Shown here: one piece after another, positions 1-6,108 of the stretch
Numbering within the stretch: position 1 is the first letter of the stretch
Layout of the letters: every line of letters starts with the position of its first letter
DNA from: Bacteroidota bacterium
GTDB lineage: Bacteria; Bacteroidota; Kryptoniia; Kryptoniales; JAKASW01
NCBI GenBank assembly: GCA_021785235.1
Contig: JAJYGB010000331.1
Location: 1-6,108 of the forward strand
Length of the DNA stretch: 6,108 bases
Direction of reading: 5' to 3'
Notes under the pieces: model-generated
What the model was told of the DNA's origin: nothing
The model's database searches: none
Seen by the model: the letters and a program-made list of their open reading frames with translations, nothing else
Translations under genes and position numbers: made by a program

Positions 1-1
1 C

Positions 2-3000
2 GGCTTCAGGATGCAGCTCGACGGCATGCTAACCAAGGACGTCGAAGTAACCGCCGCGCTGACCGACCAGTCGAGCCCGATCCAACCCGAAGGAAACACT
101 CGTACTCTTCAGGAGTTCGACAAAGTCTTCATCAACATCAAGTCTCCGCATATATCCGGAACGCTGGGTGATTTTGAATTTTCGCAGACCGGCACCGAAT
201 TCGGCATCATAAACAGGAAGCTTGAAGGCGCCATGGGCATTGCGCACTACGGCGAAACGACGGTGACGGTGAGCGGCGCGGTGAGCAGGGGAACATACAC
301 TACCCAGCAGATCGCGCCGATAGACGGAAGCGAGGGACCTTATCAGCTGTTGGGAAGCGACGGCAGTCCGAACATAATTGTGATCGCCGGAACTGAGAAA
401 ATCTATCTTGACGGCGTGCGCATGGTGCGCGGCGAGACGAACGATTACACCATCGATTACTCGAACGCGCAAATAACGTTCACGCCGAAACATCTGATCA
501 CGAGCCTCAGCCGCATATTTGTGGAGTTTGAATACACTAACGGAAATTTTCAGAGGACCTTCGCGGGAGGCGCGGCCGAGACGAAGCTGCTGCACAACAG
601 GCTTCAAGTAGGAGTCTCTTATTACCAGGAGGGCGACGATCCAAACTCCGCGTTCGGCGTCACGCTGGCAGACTCCGACAAGGCCCTTTTGAGCGCTGCC
701 GGCGGCAACAGGCTCGCAGCGGCAAGAAGTGGAGTCACCTACGTCGGGCGAGATTCCGTAACGGGCGTCGGGAAAGGGCAATATATGCTCGACTCGACAG
801 TGGTCAGTGGGAAAGAATATTACTACTACGCTTTCGTTCAGCCGGCCGATACAACAAACCTTGTGAACGCCGTTTACAGCGTATCCTTCTCTCTTGTCGG
901 GGCAGGCAAAGGAGATTATCAGTCGGTGGGCTTCGGACAATTCAATTTCGTCGGCGTCGGCAAGGGGGATTACGCCCCGATCGTAATATTGCCGATGCCG
1001 CAGTTCCAACAGCTAGCCGACGTACACTCGAAATACAGCTTCAGCAAGGATGGGGCAGTGACGCTTGAGTACGCGGCAAGTAGTTTCGATCCGAATAGGC
1101 TTTCATCACTCCCCGGAATAACATCTACCGGTTCCGCGATGAAATTCGGGGTGGACTACGCGCCAAAGCAACTACGCGTCGGAGACGCCGTCCTGGGGTC
1201 GATCAACTTCAATGAGATGACGCGATACGAGAACAAAAACTTCACGCCGATGAGCTGGACAAACAACGTCGAGTTCAACCGCCAGTGGGGAATCGATACT
1301 CTGACCGCGGCGAATGAGCTTCTCAACCAGGCTCATTTGGATCTCACACCCGCAATAAGAAAGATCAAGCTTTCAATCGGCGGCGATCTGGGAAGGATAA
1401 CACGCGGCGCGGGATTCAGTTCGGGAAGATACACGGGCTTTGTCAACTTCGGCGGCGACTCCGTTGGTCTTCCGACTGTGAATTATCAGGCGACAGAGAT
1501 CGACAGCAAGGATAATCAGTTCGGCAATTTCGGATCCTGGTTCAGGCAGCAGGGTGACATAGCTTACACATTCTGGAAAGTAACGCCCGGTTTCAGGCTC
1601 GAATCTGAGGACCGCCGCGTCGCGACTACAGGCACGGATTCGCTCTGGACCACATCGTACCGGTACACCCAATACGGTCCGACGCTTTCCATCGCCCAAT
1701 TTTATAATGTCGCCCTTTCCGCTCAGATGTACGTGAGGAACGAAAGCGGAATAATCGGAGGAGCGATGCTCCCGTCTTCAAATTCGTTGACAGACCAACT
1801 AAGCATGAATTTCTCTGAATGGAACGATTTCACCTCCAGCCTCACCCTGACGTACAGGAAGAAGAGTTATACGGAAAGCTTCCGGAATCTTGGCTTCGCG
1901 GATAACGAATCCGTGCTCTCCAAGTGGGAAGCGAATTACTCCCCTCTTGAACGCGGTATCGAAACCAACCTTTTCTACCAGGTGACGACGCAGCGTGCAG
2001 CGAGGATGGAACAGATATTCTGGAAGGTCCAGCCTGGGCAGGGACAATATGTATGGATCGACGGGAATCATAACGGCCAGGTTGACCTTACCAACCCCGC
2101 CGATTTCCAGCAGGTCAACTTCAACGGCGATTACATCCTCCTTACTCGACCGACGACCACCCTTTTTCCCGTTGTGGATCTTAAGACGAATGTCCGGGTC
2201 GCTCTTACGCCGGATAGGTTCATTAAGCGTAACGGGAATTTTGTCGGCGCAGTGCTGCGCTCTCTTTCGAGCGTGACGCTGTGGCAGATTAATGAGAATA
2301 ATCAGACTACGAATGTGAGCGACATATATCTTCTTCATCTCTCAAGGTTTTTGAACGACAGCCTGACAATCAGCGGGGCTCAGGTGTTCCAGCAGGACAT
2401 CTACGTGCTGCAGAATAATCGAGACTTCTCGCTTCGCCTGAGATACCTGCAGAATAAATCACTGAGCCAGTACTCCATAGCTGAACAGAGAGGTTATCAG
2501 CGTGAACAAAGCCTGCGGCTTCGGACAAAGCTGTCGGATACTTTCTACGAGCAGCTTGACCTCGCTTGGAAGGAGAATGATGTCTTCACAGCCTACACAG
2601 ATCAGGCTTATCAGATAGGCTGCAACGCCATTTCCTCGGAGCTGTCCTACCGGCCGAACATGAATGTCGAGTCGTCATTCACGCTCGAAATCTCCAAGGG
2701 TGTTGATGCTTCGCGTGCCGATCTCACCGCGTCCATGAACACCGAGATACTCAAGGTCGCGTATTCGATTCTGACGCGCGGAAGAATGACGGTGCGGCTT
2801 GAACGCGACGAGGTGATGATAAGCAATGCGCAACCGAATGTTTACATGCCTTTCCAGCTCACGCAGGGATTCGTGCCCGGCCAGACATACATCTGGGAGG
2901 TAGGTTTTCAGTATCGCATAAATTCATTTATACAGGCTAACGCGAACTATTCCGGAAGAAGCGAGGCGGGCGGGACGCCGATTCACATGATGACGGCCGA

Positions 3001-3019
3001 AGTAAGAGCGTTCTTCTGA
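2..3019 (+). CDS. Large outer-membrane beta-barrel / surface protein, 5' partial
   Basis: The reading frame is open from the left edge (Gly-Phe-Arg precede the Met codon at 11), and no signal peptide or ribosome binding site is seen, so the true start lies upstream. Numbering below is from that Met (1002 residues). Most of the protein is alternating polar and aromatic beta-strand sequence with many Tyr, Asn, Gln and Ser, I find only one Cys (residue 871), and it ends in Ala-Phe-Phe. All three are typical of outer-membrane barrels. Residues about 10-55 carry a LTDQSSPIQPEGNT segment. Residues about 123-175 contain GTEKIYLDG, NDYTIDY and a run ending VEFEY, which I recall from large envelope proteins of FCB-group bacteria. 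Three GxGKGxY motifs lie at about 252-258, 297-303 and 315-321. A related PGQGQYVWIDG motif at 675-685 runs into an EF-hand-like loop (684-692). The function is unknown. A distant SprA-like or other secretion or adhesion role is possible but cannot be shown here. Envelope location is fairly sure, exact family is not. Confidence 0.8.
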   Translation, partial: GFRMQLDGMLTKDVEVTAALTDQSSPIQPEGNTRTLQEFDKVFINIKSPHISGTLGDFEFSQTGTEFGIINRKLEGAMGIAHYGETTVTVSGAVSRGTYTTQQIAPIDGSEGPYQLLGSDGSPNIIVIAGTEKIYLDGVRMVRGETNDYTIDYSNAQITFTPKHLITSLSRIFVEFEYTNGNFQRTFAGGAAETKLLHNRLQVGVSYYQEGDDPNSAFGVTLADSDKALLSAAGGNRLAAARSGVTYVGRDSVTGVGKGQYMLDSTVVSGKEYYYYAFVQPADTTNLVNAVYSVSFSLVGAGKGDYQSVGFGQFNFVGVGKGDYAPIVILPMPQFQQLADVHSKYSFSKDGAVTLEYAASSFDPNRLSSLPGITSTGSAMKFGVDYAPKQLRVGDAVLGSINFNEMTRYENKNFTPMSWTNNVEFNRQWGIDTLTAANELLNQAHLDLTPAIRKIKLSIGGDLGRITRGAGFSSGRYTGFVNFGGDSVGLPTVNYQATEIDSKDNQFGNFGSWFRQQGDIAYTFWKVTPGFRLESEDRRVATTGTDSLWTTSYRYTQYGPTLSIAQFYNVALSAQMYVRNESGIIGGAMLPSSNSLTDQLSMNFSEWNDFTSSLTLTYRKKSYTESFRNLGFADNESVLSKWEANYSPLERGIETNLFYQVTTQRAARMEQIFWKVQPGQGQYVWIDGNHNGQVDLTNPADFQQVNFNGDYILLTRPTTTLFPVVDLKTNVRVALTPDRFIKRNGNFVGAVLRSLSSVTLWQINENNQTTNVSDIYLLHLSRFLNDSLTISGAQVFQQDIYVLQNNRDFSLRLRYLQNKSLSQYSIAEQRGYQREQSLRLRTKLSDTFYEQLDLAWKENDVFTAYTDQAYQIGCNAISSELSYRPNMNVESSFTLEISKGVDASRADLTASMNTEILKVAYSILTRGRMTVRLERDEVMISNAQPNVYMPFQLTQGFVPGQTYIWEVGFQYRINSFIQANANYSGRSEAGGTPIHMMTAEVRAFF
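761..973 (+). repeat. Three glycine-rich GxGKGxY coding repeats in the barrel protein
   Basis: Three copies of a short motif occur inside the large barrel gene: TGVGKGQY (761-784), VGAGKGDY (896-919) and VGVGKGDY (950-973). The last two are exactly 54 bases (18 codons) apart, each preceded by a phenylalanine-containing strand. The first two are 135 bases (45 codons) apart. A fourth, looser copy, PGQGQY, lies at 2033-2050. The DNA of the copies differs at many third codon positions, so the peptide motif, not recent DNA duplication, is what is conserved. The role is unknown. Repeated turns between beta strands are a reasonable inference. Confidence 0.65.
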
Positions 3020-3134
3020 AAATTCTGCCGAAGCGGATCACCTGGTTCACTCCTCATGGTATTCAACCGTAAGGATTAATTTTGATTCATTCCCCTATTT
3101 CAAAGCATTTGCCGCGCCGGTTGAGAAACTGATT

Positions 3135-3208
3135 TGGAGCCGATTGTGTCTAGTATATTACCGGTGCTCCAAAGGGTGTGGAGCTCGACGATGATTGAAC
3201 GGCACCGG
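3135..3208 (+). promoter_or_regulatory. Switch-like inverted/direct repeats and possible promoter ahead of the BON gene
   Basis: TGGAGC occurs twice in direct orientation (3135-3140 and 3179-3184), with its exact complement GCTCCA (3166-3171) between them. The overlapping CCGGTGC (3161-3167) is in turn complementary to GCACCGG (3202-3208). The central segment 3161-3171 can therefore pair with only one of three partners at a time. An A/T-rich TATATT (3154-3159) could be a -10 element, and TTTG (3133-3136) or TTGGAG (3134-3139) a weak upstream element, though the spacing is not ideal. If that promoter is real, only the two downstream pairings are within the RNA. The arms are short (6-7 bp), so chance is a real alternative. 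Confidence 0.3.
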
Positions 3209-3217
3209 CTGATTCGG

Positions 3218-3224
3218 AAAGGAG
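3218..3224 (+). promoter_or_regulatory. Ribosome binding site of the BON-domain gene
   Basis: The sequence AAAGGAG lies seven bases before the ATG at 3232. This strong Shine-Dalgarno match, followed directly by a convincing signal peptide, fixes the start of the BON gene. Confidence 0.85.
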
Positions 3225-3231
3225 AAGTACC

Positions 3232-3993
3232 ATGAAGACGAATCGGATTTCACCCCGGCTGATCGCGCTCTTAACGGCGTTCGCGGTCGGGATAGCGACT
3301 AGCCCGGTCCCGGTAAGCGCAGCCGTGGCAAAGAAGTCGGATAGTAAAGTGAAAATCTATGTCGAGTATAAGCTGTCCAAAGAAGGGATCCTCAAGGACA
3401 ACAACATTAAGGTTGATGTCACCGGTAGGGCGGTGATCCTTTCGGGGACGGTACCCACTCTGCACGACAGGACACAAGTCGGTAAGATCGTTAAGAAGGT
3501 GGACAGACACTACGCTGTCGTCAACGACCTTTCCGTTAAGGGGCCTTTCGTGCCGGACAGCGCGCTGGCCGCCGATGTCTTGCATCGAGTCGAGAACCAC
3601 GTCTTCTACACCGTGTATGACTGGCTCACTGTTGGTGTCACCAATGGCGTCGTGACGCTTCACGGTTGGGTCAGCGAACCATGGGAGGTTCAACAATACC
3701 AGGCGCAGGCTGAGAAAGTGCCAGGCGTCCGAAAGATTATAAATCAGCTCCGAGTTGAGATGAACTTTGGTTATCTCCGATATCGAGTTGCCAACCTCAT
3801 TTACCGTAATCCGTTATTCTGGCAGTACGACACTGAGCTCAACCCGCCGGTTCATGTTATCGTCAACAACAGAACGGTGATACTTGAAGGGTTCGTCAAC
3901 TCGACGGGAGAACGCGGTTTCCTCGGCAGTCAGGTAACGTTCCGGACCGACGCATTCAACGTCGTGAACCATTTGCAGGTAGAGCCTGGCTAA
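3232..3993 (+). CDS. Secreted protein with three BON domains
   Basis: This 253-residue protein starts with a typical signal peptide: a basic n-region (MKTNRISPRL), a hydrophobic stretch (about 11-22) and a likely cleavage after Val-Ser-Ala at residue 30. It has no lipobox cysteine, so a soluble periplasmic location is inferred. The mature part is three consecutive BON (bacterial OsmY and nodulation) domains at about 40-103, 109-176 and 180-251. Each has a helix, then a beta pair with the conserved V-x-L-x-G-x-V pattern (VILSGTV 68-74, VTLHGWV 141-147, VILEGFV 216-222), and ends in a V-N-x-L-x-V-like strand (VVNDLSV, IINQLRV, VVNHLQV). BON domains are thought to bind phospholipid or membrane surfaces. 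OsmY, the best known member, has two and is stress-induced. The gene has its own ribosome binding site and terminator, so it is probably a single-gene unit. The domain call is firm. The cellular role, envelope stress or maintenance, is inferred. Confidence 0.9.
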   Translation: MKTNRISPRLIALLTAFAVGIATSPVPVSAAVAKKSDSKVKIYVEYKLSKEGILKDNNIKVDVTGRAVILSGTVPTLHDRTQVGKIVKKVDRHYAVVNDLSVKGPFVPDSALAADVLHRVENHVFYTVYDWLTVGVTNGVVTLHGWVSEPWEVQQYQAQAEKVPGVRKIINQLRVEMNFGYLRYRVANLIYRNPLFWQYDTELNPPVHVIVNNRTVILEGFVNSTGERGFLGSQVTFRTDAFNVVNHLQVEPG

Positions 3994-4018
3994 ATAGTTC
4001 CGTCGCGATATATAGGTA

Positions 4019-4050
4019 GACGCCCGGTTCAGATGCCGGGCGTTTTTCTT
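4019..4050 (+). terminator. Intrinsic terminator after the BON gene
   Basis: A perfect G/C-rich stem, CGCCCGG (4021-4027) with CCGGGCG (4036-4042), encloses an eight-base loop. It extends by one A-T pair (4020/4043) and leads straight into TTTTTCTT (4043-4050). It lies 25 bases after the stop codon of the BON gene. This is a textbook Rho-independent terminator and separates that gene from the DoxX gene downstream. Confidence 0.93.
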
Positions 4051-4255
4051 ATATGCCTTCTATCGTGAGTGACCTCTGGACTTCGGAACTACTGAAATGG
4101 TATTGATGTTGAGACGTGAGTTAAATAGAGAAGGTCTGAGAAATTGACAGGCACGCGGAAGGAGGTCCTCAATTAATATTTGAACGCAAAGATCGGGATT
4201 TTGTTGAAACAACTGCGTGATTAAGTCAAAAGACAGCCAAGCACCAAAAACAGAT

Positions 4256-4261
4256 AGGAGG
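4256..4261 (+). promoter_or_regulatory. Ribosome binding site of the DoxX gene
   Basis: AGGAGG is followed by four bases and the ATG at 4266. The match is full-strength but the spacing is on the short side. It still supports this ATG over the next in-frame Met (residue 11), which would remove most of the first membrane helix. Confidence 0.8.
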
Positions 4262-4265
4262 TAAG

Positions 4266-4640
4266 ATGCAGATACTTTTTCTGATAGGAAGGCTAATGTA
4301 CGCGGCACTGTTCGTTGAATCCGGGATAGGCCATGTTACAAAAACCAAACAGATGGGCGCTTACGCCAGGTCGAACGGCGTGCCGGCGGCCGAGTTTATG
4401 ACTTTCCTTACGGGAGTTATGTTATTAGTCGGAGCCGCTTCCTTCATCTTCGACGTCATGATCTTCTACGGTGCGCTGCTTATACTCCTGTTTCTGGTAC
4501 CGACGGCATTCATGATGCACGCCTTTTGGAAGGTTTCGGATCCCGGCATGAAGCAGATGCAGCACATTCAGTTCATGAAGAATATATCTCTCGCGGGCGC
4601 GGCGCTGATGATAATGTTTTTCACATACGGGTTGCATTAA
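4266..4640 (+). CDS. DoxX family integral membrane protein
   Basis: This 124-residue protein is strongly hydrophobic, with four predicted membrane helices at about 2-20, 43-61, 64-86 and 104-121. Family-like features are the first helix ending in LFVESGIGHVTK, a short polar segment with the pattern GAYARSNGVPAAEF before helix 2, and MHAFW (84-88) after helix 3. The length matches single-domain DoxX proteins, so it looks complete. DoxX was named after a subunit of an archaeal thiosulfate:quinone oxidoreductase, but most bacterial relatives have no proven function. Some are linked to redox or oxidative-stress systems in the membrane. No partner gene is adjacent: the upstream BON gene is closed by a terminator and the downstream gene is convergent. 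Fold and membrane location are confident, any specific reaction is not. Confidence 0.88.
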   Translation: MQILFLIGRLMYAALFVESGIGHVTKTKQMGAYARSNGVPAAEFMTFLTGVMLLVGAASFIFDVMIFYGALLILLFLVPTAFMMHAFWKVSDPGMKQMQHIQFMKNISLAGAALMIMFFTYGLH

Positions 4641-4681
4641 GCAGGTGAGAGTTCCTGCGTCACGGTTAGGAAAATGAGATA

Positions 4682-4735
4682 TGACTCGAATTAGAAACCG
4701 GGGTAACGCACATACCCACCGGTTTCGAGGAGTCA
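4682..4735. terminator. Probable bidirectional terminator between convergent genes
   Basis: A long imperfect palindrome fills the end of the gap between the DoxX and kinase genes. The outer arms are TGACTC (4682-4687) with GAGTCA (4730-4735). The main arms are GAAACCGG (4694-4701) with CCGGTTTC (4719-4726). An inner extension is GGTA (4702-4705) with TACC (4713-4716). An alternative outer pairing, CTCGAA (4685-4690) with TTCGAG (4724-4729), also exists. It sits where both convergent transcripts should end, and the outer arm includes the kinase TGA codon. Neither side has a long T-run, so it is not a classical intrinsic terminator. A protective 3' hairpin or a binding site is an alternative. 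Confidence 0.5.
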
Positions 4736-6067
4736 CGGTAGTTGGAGTGGCCTGGTTCGAAGGGCGCGGTCAATTTTCTGGAGAATGTCCTCGATCTTAT
4801 AAGGCTTAGCCAGGATATCCCGTGCCCCGATATTCAAAGCCTCTCGCTCAACTTCTGATTCAAGATGGCCGCTTGCTGAGATAATATTCGCCTGAGGGTT
4901 CAACAACTTAAGTCCTGCAAGAATCTCAGTCCCGCTCATCTCAGGGAGATCCATGTCAAGAATCACGAGGTCAATTTCTTTCTTGTGTACCTTGTAGGTT
5001 TGTAGTCCGTCAAGACCATTGGACGCGAAAATAACTTTGTATCCGCCTTCGGTGAGAATGGTATTCAGGAAGTCTTTGAAAATTCCCTCGTCTTCTATCA
5101 CGAGGATGGTCTCGCCGCGGCCGGCTGGTAAGTCGGCATTCTCGCTTTTCTCCAACGCGGACCCAGAATTTGGAGAGGGGATCGGGAAGTAAAGCGAGAA
5201 CGATGATCCTTTGCCTACGGTACTCCTTACGTCGATGAAGCCGTTGTGCGACTTCATTACTCCGTAGACAACCGCGAGTCCGAGGCCGGTCCCAAACCCG
5301 CCTTTTGTGGTATAGAAAGGCTCGAAAATATGTTCGAGTATTTCTTTTTCCACGCCCGACCCTGTGTCCGAAACCGTTACCAGAAGGTAGCCGTCCGTAT
5401 CTCGGGCGCGCAGACTATCATTCATCTCCCCGAACCTTGACTTGCAGACGTCGATGCTTATTGTCCCTCCGCCGGGCATTGCGTCTCGCGCGTTAACGCA
5501 TAAATTGAGGAGAGCCTGGTGTATCTGGTTAGAATCGGCAAGAATGGCAGGTGTCCCTTTTTCGATTTTCACTTCGAAGTTTAAATTTCTAGGAAAAGTC
5601 TCCTTGAGAAGGTCGATGATTTCCTGCACGACATCGGCCACGTTGACGCGCTCCATCGCGGCATCAACCGTCCGGGCAAATGTCATAAGCTGTTTTGCCG
5701 TGTTGGCTCCTCGTTCAGTCGCCTTTCTGACTGCCTCAGAGCTTCTCTTGAACCGTTCCGGATCCGTTCGCCATCTTTCCATGAGGGAGATGTGTCCGGT
5801 GATGACATTCAGGATATTGTTGAAGTCATGCGCTATTCCCCCGACAAGCGTCATTAGTGCTTCGAGCCTCTGTGATTGAAGCAGCTGTTTGTCCGACCGC
5901 TGTTCACGAGGCTCGCGCGGACGATCGACGCGGAAATAGTTACTCTCACCCATGGCGCGGGAATTGCCGTCGGTGTTTTCATTCATACGGACACTCTCAA
6001 CTTCGAGGAAGGTGCGTCCCGCCCTTTTCTTGTATGGCAGTTCGTCTTCGCTTATGATTTTTTTCAT
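4733..6067 (-). CDS. Soluble hybrid histidine kinase with C-terminal receiver domain
   Basis: This 444-residue signalling protein has no membrane helix and no recognisable PAS, GAF or HAMP sensor domain in its polar N-terminus (1-60). A dimerisation and phosphoacceptor domain (about 61-137) carries GGIAHDFNN with His80. The ATPase domain (about 143-296) has the N-box (Asn188, Asn192), the DTGSG motif (234-238), FEPFYTTK (248-255) and GTGLGLA (259-265). A linker leads to a receiver domain (about 320-437) with Glu325/Asp326, phosphoacceptor Asp371 in LDMDLPEMSG, Ser399 and Lys421 in AKPY. All catalytic residues are present, so it should be active. There is no DNA-binding output domain, so phosphate probably passes to a partner encoded elsewhere. 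The start is uncertain. The ATG at 6067 lacks a Shine-Dalgarno sequence, an in-frame stop (TAA, 6095-6097) limits extension, and Met28 or Met39 are alternatives. It is convergent with the DoxX gene. Confidence 0.92.
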   Translation of the reverse strand: MKKIISEDELPYKKRAGRTFLEVESVRMNENTDGNSRAMGESNYFRVDRPREPREQRSDKQLLQSQRLEALMTLVGGIAHDFNNILNVITGHISLMERWRTDPERFKRSSEAVRKATERGANTAKQLMTFARTVDAAMERVNVADVVQEIIDLLKETFPRNLNFEVKIEKGTPAILADSNQIHQALLNLCVNARDAMPGGGTISIDVCKSRFGEMNDSLRARDTDGYLLVTVSDTGSGVEKEILEHIFEPFYTTKGGFGTGLGLAVVYGVMKSHNGFIDVRSTVGKGSSFSLYFPIPSPNSGSALEKSENADLPAGRGETILVIEDEGIFKDFLNTILTEGGYKVIFASNGLDGLQTYKVHKKEIDLVILDMDLPEMSGTEILAGLKLLNPQANIISASGHLESEVEREALNIGARDILAKPYKIEDILQKIDRALRTRPLQLP

Positions 6068-6108
6068 TGCGCGTTTTAGTGAACCGGAGTCGGATTAAGC
6101 GGCGGCCG

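Noticed and set aside
29..1009. Long minus-strand ORF of 326 codons inside the barrel gene
   Set aside because: It is antisense to a gene with clear protein features. Its translation is rich in Arg, His and Val with no domain pattern, as expected for a shadow frame of G/C-rich coding DNA.
1373..2338. Three further ORFs within the barrel gene (minus 1373-1699, minus 1799-2338, plus 1995-2276)
   Set aside because: All overlap well-supported barrel sequence, have low-complexity basic translations and lack ribosome binding sites that would justify overlapping genes.
3020..3130. Search for a terminator after the barrel gene
   Set aside because: I found no G/C-rich stem followed by a T-run here. 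The transcript may end by Rho or read on towards the BON gene.
3271..3696. Minus-strand ORF opposite the BON gene
   Set aside because: It lies antisense to a signal peptide and two BON domains and shows no motif of its own.
4144..4182. TTGACA (4144-4149) with A/T-rich TTAATATTTG downstream as a DoxX promoter
   Set aside because: The -35 match is perfect, but no good -10 element lies 16-18 bases away; the best candidates need a spacing of 23-25. A promoter for DoxX should be nearby, but I cannot place it.
4060..4308. Minus-strand ORF of 82 codons spanning the gap before DoxX
   Set aside because: It overlaps the DoxX start and its ribosome binding site on the other strand. No Shine-Dalgarno sequence or recognisable protein pattern supports it.
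4641..4658. Small hairpin GCAGG/CCTGC just after the DoxX stop codon
   Set aside because: The stem is only five base pairs with an eight-base loop and no following T-run, so it is too weak to call a terminator.
5246..6079. Several plus-strand ORFs of 63-145 codons opposite the kinase
   Set aside because: They are antisense to conserved kinase motifs (for example the His80 codon at 5828-5830), and their translations are Arg- and Ser-rich shadow sequence.
6068..6108. End of another minus-strand gene upstream of the kinase
   Set aside because: One frame ends at TAA (6076-6078), nine bases ahead of the kinase ATG, and another at TAA (6095-6097). With only 10 and 3 codons visible, neither can be judged as coding.

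Overview
The window looks like ordinary chromosomal DNA from a Gram-negative bacterium with an outer membrane. There is no phage, transposon, CRISPR, tRNA or rRNA signature. The large beta-barrel protein at the left has features I associate from memory with the Bacteroidota/Ignavibacteria/Chlorobi (FCB) group: a DYTIDY-type motif, glycine-rich GxGKGxY repeats and a C-terminal Phe-Phe. Base composition is moderate. Two genes have strong Shine-Dalgarno sequences, which fits an Ignavibacteria-like or Chlorobi-like lineage better than classical Bacteroidetes. This placement is inference, not proof.

Layout. (1) Positions 2-3019 (+): the 3' part, about 1005 codons, of a gene for a very large outer-membrane beta-barrel or surface protein whose N-terminus lies outside the window. 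(2) Positions 3020-3231: a gap of 212 bases with no clear terminator but with a cluster of mutually exclusive inverted and direct repeats just ahead of the next gene. (3) Positions 3232-3993 (+): a secreted protein made almost entirely of three BON domains, closed by a strong intrinsic terminator (4019-4050). (4) Positions 4051-4265: a gap of 215 bases with a good ribosome binding site at its end and no convincing promoter. (5) Positions 4266-4640 (+): a small four-helix membrane protein of the DoxX family. (6) Positions 4641-4732: a convergent intergenic region holding a long imperfect palindrome that runs into the stop codon of the opposing gene. (7) Positions 4733-6067 (-): a soluble hybrid histidine kinase with a C-terminal receiver domain and no recognisable sensor domain. 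(8) Positions 6068-6108: a short edge with no gene I can support.

How they fit together. The barrel protein and the BON protein both belong to the cell envelope (outer membrane and periplasm), and DoxX is an inner-membrane protein. The terminator, the separate ribosome binding sites and the gaps of over 200 bases suggest three independently transcribed plus-strand units rather than one operon. The kinase points the other way and shows no direct link to the envelope genes. I find no strong evidence of a new multi-gene system. The points most worth a second look are the repeated GxGKGxY and EF-hand-like motifs in the barrel protein, the switch-like repeats ahead of the BON gene, and the sensorless hybrid kinase with an uncertain start.
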